Below are positions 1 to 14,300 of a stretch of DNA of 64,000 nucleotides, in pieces. Both the position numbers and the translations under genes were made by a program. The DNA is taken from the NCBI GenBank assembly GCA_945643635.1, contig CALZFC010000009.1:6324501-6388500 (forward strand), written 5' to 3'. Numbering within the stretch: position 1 is the stretch's first letter; each line of letters opens with the position of its first letter. The DNA is from Allodiplogaster sudhausi (taxonomy: Eukaryota > Nematoda > Chromadorea > Rhabditida > Diplogasteridae). A model generated the notes under the pieces. That model was not told where the DNA came from and did not search any database. It was given only the letters and a program-made list of their open reading frames with translations.

Positions 1-199
1 CACGTCGCCGCTTCGTCTTGGCCGGGCGGCAGCAGTGGCCGACGCCGTCGCCGCAAAAGCCGTGGCAGGACGCGCTCTTGATCTCCTCCACTGAACGGCA
101 GTCACCGTCCACGTGGAACGCACGCGTCTTCTCCTTCACGCATTGGATCTCGCCTGGAACGATGCGACAACGCGCTTATTACAAGTGAAGGAAACGTGG

Positions 200-237
<38 letters not shown>

Positions 238-497
238 GAAAATAATTTATTTTTGCCCTATTTTGTTCCGAACGTTTCAGCAGAACGACGCTAAATAAAA
301 TGCCTGTTTTCAGCCATCTGAAACGTGCATCGATCTTTTCAGGTTTTCTCTAGAAACGAACGTTGCTGGCATCTTGGCCCCTCGAAGCCGGGATCGCAGC
401 GGCAAATGAAGCCATCGGCCGACGTCACATTCTTTATGCAAACTCCTTCGCCGCACTTCGCTCCGGCGCAGAAGTCGACTACGTCCGTGCAGCCGCG
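1..497 (-). other. slt-1: slit exons 34-35: EGF 7 and start of C-terminal cystine knot
   Basis: Exon 497-362 encodes one EGF repeat ([11 protein letters not shown], then [12 protein letters not shown]). Exon 153-1 begins the CTCK domain ([36 protein letters not shown]), with the cysteine spacing of Slit C-termini. It is cut by the window edge with roughly 50 residues missing. The intron between them contains a (TA)n run at 203-234. Confidence 0.88.
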
Positions 498-3400
498 CTG
501 CAAGGAAATTTCATTGATTTATGCCTCCCTTTTCTTTCTTTCTGAGGAGTTTTTTCTTTCACATTAAAATAGAAAAAATATATATTTAGTAGATTAATGT
601 AGGAAGAAAAAGTAGCGGACCATGACTTGGTTCCGATCGATTGCCTTCTCGAGATTCATCGACTGCCGATTGACGAAGACGTCAGAGATGCATCCTACAG
701 TGCCACTCATAAGGTCTCAGGCTTTAAAAGTTGAGAAACACTTTTTCCTCAGAACCTTTAAAACTGTGTCCGTTCCGGAGATGGAAATTGCTCGTCGCAT
801 TCTCTGCCTTTTCTATCGGCAGGCCGCCGAGATAGAGGAACTGCTTCGTGCGCACATCAAACTATAAAGGGAAAAATATTATTTATCAGAAAGAATATAT
901 GTAATTCACAATTAATTGTGTCCGGGGGAGCATATTTACGACAACAAAGAATGCGAACTACCTTCTTGGAAGCGCCCGAGTTGTCGACAGTCTGCGGAAG
1001 CTGCCCGTCTATCGACATGATCAGTCGCTGGCCACGGATGCGCAACTCGATCCGATGGGGCCGGCCGTCGCTCACTGTGGACAATCCATTCATCTCTCTT
1101 TCTCTGTCTCTCTCTCTCGCCATAACAGGATACTCTTCTTGCGAACAGAGGCTTCTACATACATTATTTGCAATTAACAACTTGAAAATAATAAGACACT
1201 CTTATTATATACAAATTGTTCAATTTCCAGTCTAATACATCACAAGCTCACCAATGGCATAGCTGTACATGTGCGATGCCGGGTAGTTGCCAATGTAGAA
1301 GGACACTTTCACTCGACCATCGTAAAGTTCGGCAGAAACATGCTGGTCGTCGCCATAGTATGCCAGGATACCAGTTCTGTAAACGTGTCCCGGGTAGTAT
1401 AGTGGTTAGTATCCGCGTCTGTCACATGCGAGACCCGGGTTCAATTCCCGGCCCGGGAGAATCTTTTGCATTACATAGCTTTTTTTAAATTGATACCATA
1501 AGGACACCACGAACTTGTTTGAAGTCGTTAGTGTGAAGGTGAGGTTGCCGCCATCGGCTGCCCAAGGCTCGAGTGCAATAAACGAACGGGTCTGAGTGAA
1601 GCCAACGGCGCGGAGATGGTCGCACTAAAGCAGACTCACGTTGAGATCTTGCTAATTGGAAGCTCTTTAGAAGTGTTCTCTCAACCTTCTCTCCCTGGAA
1701 TCCAGAGAAACAGCGACATTCGTACTCGACTGTTTCCTCTTGACTGCCTTCGTTGATATGGCACTGACCCTGAAGGGACAAATCAGTCGCTTACAATTAA
1801 ACCTGCCCCCACTTTCCAGCCCCAGCCCCAGATGCTCAAGTCTTACATGCTCGCAGGAGGCCGCCTCGCATGCAGCCGTGCTCTGGTAGACGGAGTAGCT
1901 CATGAGGGCGATCTCGCAGTGCGGACCGGTGAAGCCGACGAGACACTGGCACGAGTATGCGTTGACGCCGTCCTTCAAACACTATTTTATAGGCCCCATT
2001 TATTGGCTGATGAGGAGAAATATTGAAGCTAACCAAGCACGTCGCGCCGTTAGCGCACTTATTGCCAACGCAGTCGTCGACGTTCTCCGTGCAGTTCTTG
2101 CCGACAAAGCCGTTTGGGCATTTGCATCTAGGGATAAATACTTTGCTCATTGAAATTGCAGAATAAAAGTAATTCAGGTTGGATGGGAAGGGTCTTTAGA
2201 AGAAAAGGGTCTTTAGAAGAAAAAAAACGATATATAAAAGGGTCTCTTTAAATTCGCAACCGATATCCATCGGCGCCCACTCGGTCGCACTGCGCGCCGT
2301 TCTGGCACGGCGCCAGCCGCTTCGTGCAGTACTCGAGACGCTCCTCACAGTAAAAGCCCGCGAAGCGCTCCGCGCACTCGCAACGGTAGCTGTTGATCTG
2401 AACAATGTATTATTGATTGATGCAGCTTTTTGAACTGAAAAAAATAAAAATATAAAAAAAGAAGTAAAGAATAATCATTCGCTGACGAGATCGACGCAGC
2501 GGCCGCCGTTCTCGCACTTGTTCTGTATGCAGTCGTCAATATTCTGCTCGCAATGCTCGCCCTTGAATCCTTTCGGACAGATGCACGAGAAGCGACCGGC
2601 TTCGATCACCTGCAGAGGAAAACATTTTAAATAAATAAAAAAAAAATTATTGAAAAATTTGAATATTGCAAAAAAATAGCAAAGAAAGAAATTGAAAGCG
2701 GAAGAAGGAAACCTTGCACGTCGCGTTATTGAGGCAGGGATGGCCGTAACACGCGTCGATCTCTTTCTCGCAGTGCTCGCCATGGAAGCCGACCGGGCAG
2801 TGGCAACGGAAGGCGCGGCCCGTCGTACGCTCGCAGCTCGCGCCTCACAAATAGCCGAGTCAATCAGTATTGCACTTTCAACTGGATTTATCTATTACGG
2901 ATTGATTTTTTTTGTTGATTAAATATGTTCATTGATACAGTGACCTACCATTCTTGCACGGCAGACTAGCACACGCGTCGCATCTCGCGACCACAGCGTG
3001 CGGCCGCTCCGCTTCGCACGTGAACTGCACGTGCTGCGCCGTCAAGAGCAGCTGATTCCTGGAATAAGTCAGTTATTCGGATGTAACTTGGCGGCGGACG
3101 ATCGGCTCGAGCTGACCTCAGCGACGCAGGCGACTCGCAACGCGCAATCCCCGCTTCGATGAAGCGCGCCTTGATCCAGCGCGAGAACCACTCGAGTTGG
3201 CAGTCGCAGTGGAGCGCGTTGCTGCCCAGGGCGCTGAAAGATTTTTTTTTGTATTTATTATACATATATTTTATTTGGTTTAAAAGAAAATATCTATATT
3301 TTCTTCATTGTTATTTGGAAATGCACGGGAGACGAGAACGAGTCACAAACATGTGCGTAATGTTCTCCAGATCGCGAAAGGCCGTTTCGGGCAGCGACGC

Positions 3401-6400
3401 GATGTCGTTGCCGTGCAGCGAAAGGATGCGTAGCGCGCCGAGAGACGCGAAGGCGCGGCTGCCGAGGCACTGCAACTTGTTGTAGGAGAGTATGAGCGTG
3501 GAGAGGCGCGCGAGAGCGGCGAAGGCGTCGTCGTCAATCATAACGATCGCGTTGTGCGACAGGTCTCTGCCAACGAGACAACAACTATACGTTTCTTCAA
3601 AAGTCATAAGAAAAGATATCTGCATAAATATGTAAATTAAATAAGAAGGACGACCACTTTAGTGCAAGAAAAGTAATCCAATAAGAGTTTTCTTATTTTT
3701 AATAGCTTCACCGTTGTTTTTAGGAGAAAGTTAAAGATTGAATTTCGATCGACAGGAACGAACAGCTTCGTTAGCATGGTGAGCTTGGCAAGCTGCTCCT
3801 TTGGCACTTGCGTAATTTGATTCGAGTCGAGGAAGAGTTCTGTCGTGTCGATGGGAATTCCTGGAATTTTTTGTAAAATGTTTTAATCAAATGCAAAGTA
3901 ATTTGAAAAAAAATCAAGCCTGCAGGAAATGAGCGAAGCGCCCGATTCGAGCAGCGCACGACTGAGTCTTGGCAGGTGCAGCCGGACGGGCAGGCGTCGC
4001 CCGCCTCGGCGCATTCGTCGATAGCGCCATCTTAATTTTTTTGTAAAATATACTTTTATTTAAATAAAAATATATATGTATATAAATTTGATTATTTTAG
4101 AGAAAAACATGATCGCTGGAAAATTTGACTATTTTAGAGAATAACATGATCGCTGGAATTGATATATATGTTTTAATAATAAAAGAGCCAAAATTGCACC
4201 AATGCAAACGAGCTCGTGCCCAGGAATGTCGGCAAGCTTTCTTCCTCGCAGATGCTCCGGCTGCCCGCACACCGGTTCGGCCGCCGCCGGCGGATTCGCG
4301 TCCGACGGCCGATTCCGCAGCCAGTCCGCGAGTGCACGCATGTTGCAGTAGCAAGGCAGGTCGGATTCTGGCAGCAATCTCAATAGACACGACTGATACA
4401 TCTTGTACAATAAATGCACATATTTTTTTATCTGTTGAATTAGTTAAGAATATTACACTATATTTAAAGAGAAAAACACAACTAACAATTGAACTGTGTC
4501 ATTGAGAAAGTGCAGCGATTCCTCAGAAGTGCACATAATCGGATTTAATTTGTATGAGCTACAATGACAGATTAAGAATCTTTTTTTTAGAGAATGCAAT
4601 TAGAGATCGAGTGGATGAATGCTTACATGACTCTCAAGGTCGCCGATGATCCTTCAAGCATTGCTGTTGATAAATGATGAATCTTATTGTTGTTCAAGTT
4701 TCTAAACTATAAAATGAAAGCATCATTTAAAAGAAAATGTCAACGCGAAACAGAAAGTTGACTAAGATGTTTCCACGCACATTTCTAGAAGTGCAGGTAA
4801 ATTTGCAAACGCCGCCTTCTCCACAGCCGTTATCTCGTTATTCGACAGATCTCTGCAAAAGAAAAATTTTCTTTAGATATGTATTCACATTATTTTAGCA
4901 GAACTGCTAAAGAATAAACTTAGAAGGTGAACCATTGAAAACTGTTGTGAACATTTTTCGTAGATTTTTGAGCAGTCCGAGCTCGCCAGAAGCTTTGACG
5001 GTGGTCAGCTTGTTGTGGTCGAGACGCAGTTCAGTCGTAAAGAGAGGCAAGTCCTTTGGTAGCTGGCTAAGCCCACGATTGCTTTAAATAGATATTTCGG
5101 CATTTCGCTAATTTTATTTGATAGCTTGACAACGTAAGAAGTCAATGTCATTTGCACTATGAATATTTATTTGCTTTCTTCATTTCTTTGCCCCTTTCAT
5201 CTCTTGTAAACACTGAAGCCAACTGACTTCTTTAGCCCCTTGTTCTCTACATAATGGCAACCGATACACCTATTCTTGTGTGGCCCAACTTTCCGGAATT
5301 CTATTACGCGTTAGAATTGTCCCCCAGAGGCACTTCTCGCCTCTTCCGCTTGGTGTATCTTTCTTAAACAAACGCTATTCGTTTGCGAAGTGGCAGACAT
5401 CAATTAACCTGGAAGGGCCTCCCGTCCAGTTGATAGCCACAGCTGTAGATGTGAGAGGGCATAGAGAAGGCGAGAGAGCAGAGAAAGAGAGCGAAAGAAA
5501 AATAGAGAGGAAGATAGAGAGGAAGAGGGGGAGAAAGTGAGAATAGAAAGAAAGATGGCTAAAGCAGCGACAAGGTAAAAGCTAGGAGGAGCAGCCTTCG
5601 AGATCCCCCATTCCTTTCCACCCTCTCCCATTCAAAGGAAAAGAATGAAACAGAGAGGGCAGCAAAAAGACGTTGACTTTGTCCTGCTCTGAGTGGCAGC
5701 GGAAAAGTGGTGGCGCGGAGGGAATGAAAAGAAGCCGAGGATATTCGAGACGCGACTAATCTATGTAAGACCACGTGATCGCACGAAAATGTGGAATACA
5801 ATCTACCGAAGCGGCCATTTGCATTTTCTATTTTTATATTCCGCAAAGTGAAATACGCATAAACGAGAAAGATTAAATAAAAATAAAGAAAGAAATGAAT
5901 AACCTGCAATCGACGCTGGTGCCATGGCAGATGCAATGTTGCGGGCACGCGTGGTCGATGATGCACTCGTCGGCAAGCTGCGTCACGAACACTTCAGAAC
6001 CTTAAGACGAGTTTTTTTTTTCAATCTGAATATGCGTATGCAAATACATACACAAAAATATAACCATTAAAACCAATTTAGCTAAAGTTAAACTAGCATT
6101 CTAATGTTTTTTACTTTCTCGTTATTTTCTGTTCTTTTTCCACATTATGTCCCCGGAATCTAATAAATAACGGGCAGCTCGGCTTGCGTCACGGGCTCGA
6201 GTAATTGATGGAACCGGCACCCGGAAGCGATGTTTTCAGTCAGCCGAACCACACCGACTCATCCATCAGCACAACCGAGACCGGGACTACTCTTCAGGGC
6301 AGAAGGAAGGTGAGACGGGCAAGGTAGAGAAGATATGAGGCATTCGGACAAATTGGCTCCTTTCACTAATAATATGGTGTCGCAAGGCAAAACAATCGGA

Positions 6401-9400
6401 GGAGAGTTATTGCGGAAGCATGGACGCACAAGTGTGGTGTTAAATAAGTAAATGGATGAACATATGAGGCAATAAAATGAAAGAAGAAAAAACCAAGAAC
6501 CTTTACAACGAAACTTGCTGGCGGGCAGCGTGGCGAGTCGGCGGCGCGCCACGCGCTTCGGCGCCTCGCAGCGCGCGCCGCTCGTCTCCACGGCGCGACT
6601 CGTCAACAAGTGAGCCAGCCACTCCTGGGCATTCGTCACGAATTTATCAGTTTATTGTTAGATTTGTATATAAATATATTAATTGTAACAGTAGAAGGCA
6701 AGTGGCAATCTCTGGCAAAGCAGCCTAACCATGTTGCAGTCGCAGATCAGCGGATTCTTGGCGAGATGCAGCGTTTGGAGGCGGGTGAGCTTGTCAAAGG
6801 TGCCATTCGAAATGGACTGAAGCTGGTTGTCGTAGAGAGAGAGGAGGTTGAGATTGACGAGATGGTCAAAGGTGCCGCGGCGGAGGCAGTGCAGCTGATT
6901 CGCGTTGAGCAGCAGCAGCTGCAGGTTGGAGAGGCCGAGGAACGCGTCCGGCGACAGCTCGCGCAGCTGATTGCCGTACAGCACTCTGTTATCGGTCACA
7001 CTTCTTTCCCAAAGATTTTTTGTTTCGTTCGTGAGAATTCACATCTGATGATGTTAATAATATCATTTTGTCGCCACTCATGAAAGATAAATTATCAAGA
7101 AAAATTATTAAAAGGCAGGAAAAACTGTAGAAAACTTTAAAAGAAAAATAAAAGAACACACAGCGAGCTGAGTGCTGAGAGTCCCTCGAAGGCACGCGGC
7201 GCGATTTCGCTGATTGCATTCTTGCTTAGATCTCTAAAAAAAGAGAGGATAACAACTAAACGTAAAGATTAAGCTCACAATTAAACATTATTTAAAAAAA
7301 TATATTAAACCACGGGAAGAATAAAGAGTGAAAAAAGTTTCGCGTCGCACAATCGCTTCAGGTTCGGCAGACTGCGAAAGGCGTTCGGCGCAATGTAAGA
7401 GATATGGTTGTGCTCGAGACGGCTAAAATACATTAGTCGATGTTCGAAATCATGGAAACTATTGATCGAATTATTAATTGATGACATATTGTGGAGATAT
7501 CTTCAAAAGGGGCCTAACAGCTCAGTGGTGGAGACGGGCAGATTGGCCGGGACGTGGCTGAGTCCGCGGTCGCGGCAGTCCACGGTCGCCTCGGTGCACA
7601 TGCACGCGGCAGGGCAGGCGCGTGTCTCGCGGCAGCCGCCCGCCGCGCGCTTCTCGATCCCCGAGCATTTCAGAAGCTACAAGATTGATAATTACGGATT
7701 TACTGATCATACATATGTACCTATTTTTATCTAATTGCTTTATATATTAAAAAAATGTAGAATTTTCATATGTAATCTGTGAACACAGCATAATAGATAG
7801 CAATGAAAAGATTAAGACGACGACGGCATGAATGGTGATCTACCTGCTCATCGATGCTGTCGAGGGTGCGCGCCTGAAGTGCGGCCGGCCGATGGCAGCG
7901 GACGCTGCCGGCCGCCGCGCCCTCCAGCACGTGCTGCAGCCAGCGAAGGCGGCAGTCGCATAGCCATGGATTCTCGCCGAGACGCCTGTTTACACGCAAC
8001 ATTTTCGTTCTTTTCTCCTGCCTTCATTTTTTTTTTACCATAAGTATAACATTTTAATTTTTTTCAAAGAATAACAAACAATTATTGAGATGTGGAAGAA
8101 ACAAGAAAAAAGGAACAGCCAAGTTCTCTCTAACAACATGCGCAGCGTCGGCAGTACTTCGAACTCCTCGATCGTCGTGAGATTGTTCGCGCTCAGCGTC
8201 AGCACCTCCATCGCCGGCCAGCCGCTCAGAATGCGACTTTCGAAACTAAATAAAAAAAGATGATGCAAAGTTAAATTTAAACAAAATTTAAAATTATGCT
8301 GATTTTTTTTTCAAATTATTGATTGAATCATTGAAATTGATCCTAGTCCTGACCACGTGAGCATATTGCTATCCGCCTGGAGGTTCCGCAGACTGAGTGG
8401 GCCGAGGAGATGCTCCTCGCCGAGGAGGGAGAGAAAGTTGTTGCTGACGTCACTAAACTTGTTCAGGTGACATTTCATCTTAATTATGTACAACCGCAAA
8501 AAATATCCTTTTCCTTTTGCTGCCACAAATCATGTGTTGCTTTCCACGGCTTCTTTGTTTTCATTCTCAATTACCCGGCGATAAATGTGATTCCCCAACA
8601 CACAATGTTCGGCAGCATTCGTAGCCGTTCCACAGGTAACTAGAGCTCGCAAATCAGACTTTGGGACTTATAATTGTGAAATATGATGCCGTCCCGCTCT
8701 CTCCGTGAGAGATTCTCATTCGTTCTCTCCCTGATATCTTCCTAACTCCACGAGAGCAACTATGGAAGTATTTGTGGGACAAAAAAAACACAATTGTTCT
8801 GTACAATTTGGAATCAGAAGTCCAGATTGGGTTTCTTTCGTTTGCCATTTGCTATTCAAACAGTGCACTCCTCCACAGACAGACAGAGAGACAAACTCGG
8901 AAATGGCAGAGGTGGCCGGGCCAAAAATGAGCGTGTTTGGGATTCTCCGATTTCATGCGATATCTCCGCTCACTGGAATCTTCTTCTTTTTCTTCGACCG
9001 AAATGCAGATTGCTAGCATCCACCAACTACTCTATTACGACAGTGCGATTTTGGAGAGGCCAGAAATAGGGAAGATACAGAGAGGCAGAGAGAGAGAAAA
9101 ACAGAGGCAGAGAGAGAGAAAAAGAGAGACACATAGAGAGAGAGAGGAGAGAGAGATGAAAGAAGATAATGGCACACAACTACTATAGTGTCATGGTGTG
9201 CAGAGCTCAGCGATAAGTAGGCGGTTTAGTGAGTGGTTTGTAGACCCTTTCCTGGGGGCGCCACTTGCCCTGCCTGGACACTCTCGAAAAAGAGTGAGAG
9301 ATGAAGAGAGAGAATGAGAGAGATGGAGAGAAAGAGAGTAACAGAAAGAGAGAAGGAAAAGAGTGCCTGGTCTGTTAATCCGCAACGCATTTGTAATGAT

Positions 9401-9753
9401 CGTGTGAACCGGCCAACTGGACATGAGCCCTCACGGACACATGCAGGCAGGCCCATCTCGAGAGCATCGAGCAGCGCCATTTCCTCCATTCATTTTAGCA
9501 TGTCTTTCCTGATTGCCTAATTTTGCTTGCTTCTTGCTCGCTCTCTCGCTGTTTCTCTCTATCTCTCTCTTTCTCTCTCTTGCACTTCTCTATCTCCTTC
9601 TCCATCTCTTCATTGACTCCGAAATGTAGACATCGACAAAGCACAGGGTCACCGTGATGAGGTTCCATGTTGAGAGATTGAGCCGAGTGGCAGGGCTTCT
9701 GACAAATTGTGTGATCTGTCAGCGGTTACGAGGTGGAGAGACAGACAAAGAGG

Positions 9754-9804
<51 letters not shown>

Positions 9805-10283
9805 GAGAAAACATCCGATGCCTACTATTCTCAACAAGGAGGAAATAGAGTAAGAGGATGGAGAAGATAGGGAAAGAGAGAAGATTGGAAGAGATTGAGA
9901 GAGAGAGAGAGACCCGTGCCGTTCCGCCAGCCAGGTTGTTGCTGGCACCTTCATCACAATCTCCCCTCATCATCCGTCGTCATCTCATCATTGGCATCTT
10001 CTTGCGTGTCGAGCGAGTTCAAATGTCACACCGGAGTGATGAGAAGCGTAGAGATGTCAGGAGGAAAGGGGGGGTGGAATACCCTCGCATACCCTCAGGG
10101 GTCGGGATGATGCCTGGGATGCCCCTCGCCTACCCTCAGGCTCTGTGCAACCAGGCTTTGATGACAAAGAGCCGGGCAGATATATGCCAATGGCAGACCA
10201 CATTGGCCTGCCTGATGGTTAGCCATCAATCTATCCCATTGTGCACATGCGGTGGAACGCGACATAGCACGTCTGTATTTCTT

Positions 10284-10323
<40 letters not shown>

Positions 10324-11290
10324 CCAGTCTCGCACTGCCCAGTATTTCTACTTCTCTCTCTATCTCTCTCATTCGATCTCTTCATCTTTTCCATCTCATT
10401 CACCCACCTCTCCCTAATTTCTACATAATTATGCAAGTAGTTGACATGATGCTGGCGCCCGCCAGGCGGCCAGTCCCCGCGAAACAACGGAACGATCCTG
10501 TGCACAGCTTACAACTCTTTCTCCCGTCTTGCGAGCTCTCCCGCCATCCCTTCATCTCTCCTTCACTCTCTCTCTCTCTCTCTTTTTCTCTCTGTCTCTC
10601 TCACTCTATCTATGATCACTTTGTCTATTTCTGTAACCTCCGACCCTACAACCCTTTACTGTGTTGGATTTTCCCTCCTTGCCTCTCCATCTCACTCTCT
10701 CTCCCTCTGTCTCCCTTCATCTCTCTCACCCTCTCTTCTCTCTCTCCTCTCTCTCTCTCTCTTTTTCTTTCTCTTTCTCTCTCTCTCTCTTTCTCTCTCC
10801 CTCACTCCCTCTCTCTCTCACTTCTCCACCGTTTACTGCTGGCGAGCGCATCTTCGAGAATGAATGCGCGCGTACAACTAATTCGTGGCGCAAACAAAAG
10901 GACACTACCGACCACCTTGCGGCAAGCGGGCGAGAAGAGACAAGGGAGGGAGCCACTGTGTCAGGGCACGGTTCGGGGGAGATGAGCGAGAGACATTGAA
11001 AGGAGAGAGGGGCAGGGAAAGGAGAGAGGGAGGTAGACATAACAAGAGAGAGAGGGAGAGAACTGTATGAGAAAAGGAGACAGAGACGTAGGAATAAAGA
11101 AAGTCTACTTCACTTACTCACCTCGTCCGAACTGGGACCCATACGCCCTTGTTCTCTCCCTCCGTTGCCGGCCATGAAATAGCTCTATGGTCTCTCTCTC
11201 ACTATGTTAATATCTACACGCGTGAGTTGCCTTCAGTCCGCTCCAATTCGCCTCGAACTGATGGGGAGAGAGACAGAGAGAGATATAGAA

Positions 11291-11337
<47 letters not shown>

Positions 11338-14300
11338 GAGAAGATAGAGATGTCTGAGGGAGTTGCCTAAGAAAACGGCAGAAGAGAATGGGAGAAAGAC
11401 GGGAGATGAAGAAGATGATGCCGATGAAGAAGAAAACCGATCGGATCCCTTGCGGTCACTTTGCAGGAGACTACCGGGTGTTGACATAGTATTGGGGGCA
11501 GGCAGAGTCGTGAGGCTTGACGCCCTTGAGAAGGTCTAAGGAGGAGAGCCTCGGGGGAATTTGCCGGATGGTTGGCGCCTGTTCATGACGCCAGCACCCG
11601 GCGCCGTCTCGGGCTATCTTTCTTCGGGAGCTCTACTTTCTCAAGATGCCTCCGGATAACTCGCTCTCTTTCTCTGGGTTCTCATGTTATCTCTCTTCCT
11701 CGATCTTTTTTATTTCTTGTATTTTCATTCACCATCCCTCCTATTTCATTCGAGTCACACTGATTAAACAGGCACACGCGAATTGTATCAGAGTCGTGAT
11801 ACGATCATTCCTCCATGCCCCCCCCATTTCTCTGCAAAGGAGAATGGAGGCTTCGAATGCCCGAGATGAAGACAGAGAGGAGGAGCAAGAAGAGGAAGAG
11901 CAAAGAGGTACACGGGCCAGATACAAGTAACGGAGGAGGAGGAGAAGAGTCAGGATGTGTGGACAGTGATAAAGATGACAGAGTGATTGCACTGATCAAG
12001 AAAGGAAAAGAGAGATTGAGAGAAAGAGAGCAACAAGATGAGAGACAGAGGGAAAGAGACAGCGAAAGAGAGTGGAGCCTAAAGAAGTGAGAGTAAGGAA
12101 TAGAGAAGAAGAAGAAGGCAGCGGCAGAATGTCAACAAGCGGAAAGCACAACCACCGGTCGCCCGCCAAGTGAGAGAAGCGCGCGAGAGATGTTCTTTCC
12201 CCCGGTTAAGCAGAAGGGAATCAGGAGAAAGAGAGAAGTAGAGAAGGAGAGTAGAGAGAGAGAAAGAGAAAGAGAAAGCAGGAAAGAGAGACAGAGGAAG
12301 AAAAGAGTGACGAGCTTGAAAAAAAGAAGAAAAGTTCGTTGAACACGGCTGTCAATCACCGGCATAAAAGGGGCACGTATCGAAAGACAAACGAAAGCCG
12401 AGCGAGCAAACACTAAAACAAGCTTATTACTCGGAAGTGATTGCGCAGATTAGACAAGACAACTTTATCAAACTAGCCAAAAATCAATATCGATTGTTAA
12501 AGCAAAATTTGTAAAAAGAAGAGTAAAAAAAGCCACTGACATCCGATTCAACATGCGATTATTACGAAAGATGTGTGCCGGAAGGTCCCGCAGACGATTT
12601 CGATTTAATCTCCTGTAAATGATGAAAGGAAGACATATATACAGCATATGTAATGTAGTATTTCTCATCATTTCTTACTCTCTTTCAGAAATATGTCTGT
12701 GCATTAATACTTTGATGTCGTTGCCATGTTCCGAGGCCACATTGCCAATGTCTCTAGGCTTGGAGAGAAATAAAACAAAACACACAATCGCTCCAGCCGC
12801 TCCAATTCGTCAAAGGCGCCCTCTTCAATCGTGTGAATCTCGTTCTCCATTAATTGTCTAAAATAGAGCAAAGTAAACGTACGCTTTTCTTTCTCGATAA
12901 TTTGCTAGTTACTAATTTGTTAATTAATAAAATAAACGTGCTTTTTCAAGTGATTTATGGATGACGTGATGATCTTTTAGCGGCTATCTGAAAGGAGATC
13001 AGGGAATTTCGCTCTGCTCTAAACGATTCTGTGCGTGTCCGTTCCCATAGCAAAAGCGTGTTGTTGACGATGAGACAGACTCAGGCTCTCCTCCTTCCAC
13101 CTCCTCTTCTATTCCAGCCATTGCCTTGAACTTTCCATCTCTCTTCACTCCTCTCATGCTCTGCTTTCCTACTTAAAATTCTTTGGTGTAGGCCTTCTCA
13201 TTGTCAGAGCAAGAAAAAAACATATCTTATGGCTAACAACGTCTCCTTAGGCCATTTTGCCATCGTGTGAAAAAGCACACTGATAAGAAAGTGATAAGGC
13301 ATGGAGAGAGAGAGAGAGAGCACTTGGAGCCTGTGGCATGTGGCTCGTAAGAGCAGATAGAGATGGATGGGTACAAGAAGATTAGAGAGAAGACAGACGG
13401 AGAGATGGTGAAAGAAGTGAGTGAGAAAGAGAGAGGAAGATAGAAAGCAGCTGCTGAAGCTGGCAAGATAGATCAACTATTGAAGGGAAGCAAGCACATC
13501 ATCGGTCTTTTTCACCACCGAAGAGCCCGTGTTGTGTGTATGCGACGCTCATGAAGATTAGGCCAGACTTCTCTGTCTCCCTCCCTCTCTTATTTTCATT
13601 CTTACTTTTGCACTCTTTATTTATCTTTCCGTATTTTCTCTCTATATTTCTCTGTTTCCATTTTTTCAAGCTCCTCAGCTTGTAATTCAAATCTTATTAT
13701 GCTAACCATTGAAAAATTGGGATTTTAATAGCTTGTGGTAGATACATATCAATAAGATGGAGATGAAATCTTCTGTCTTTGTTGTATTCATCAAGGACTT
13801 CATTTTTTTCATTTCATTTGTGCTGCCTTTTGTGTCCACGGGAGAGAGAAAAAAACAGCACTTTCCGGTAGCAATTTGAAGTTCAACAAACTGAAGCTGA
13901 AGCAGGCGCGCAGATGCATCATTTGTTACGCGGAATGGGGAAGCGAAGAATGGAAGGAGAGAAGGTAGAGTTAGAGAGAGAGAGAGACAGAGAGAGAGAT
14001 GAGAGAGAGAGAGAGTAGGAGATAGATAACAAGACAGCTTCCGATCATGTCCAGTCAGTCCGACAGGGTCTTCTTACTCTTCTTTCTCATCCTCTCTTTT
14101 TCTCTATTTTTCGTGCGCTCTCTCTATTAGTGCCTCGGTTTCGCTCTCCCTACCTTCTCCTTCTTGTAATCTTTCTCTCCACCATTCACATTTCCCCAAT
14201 ACATTTCCATCACCAGCGAGCATAAAGAGAAGAGCGAGAAAAGTTGAATACATGCGACGACTGACCAGTGGCAGTCATCACTGCCAGTACAAAAGAAAGA

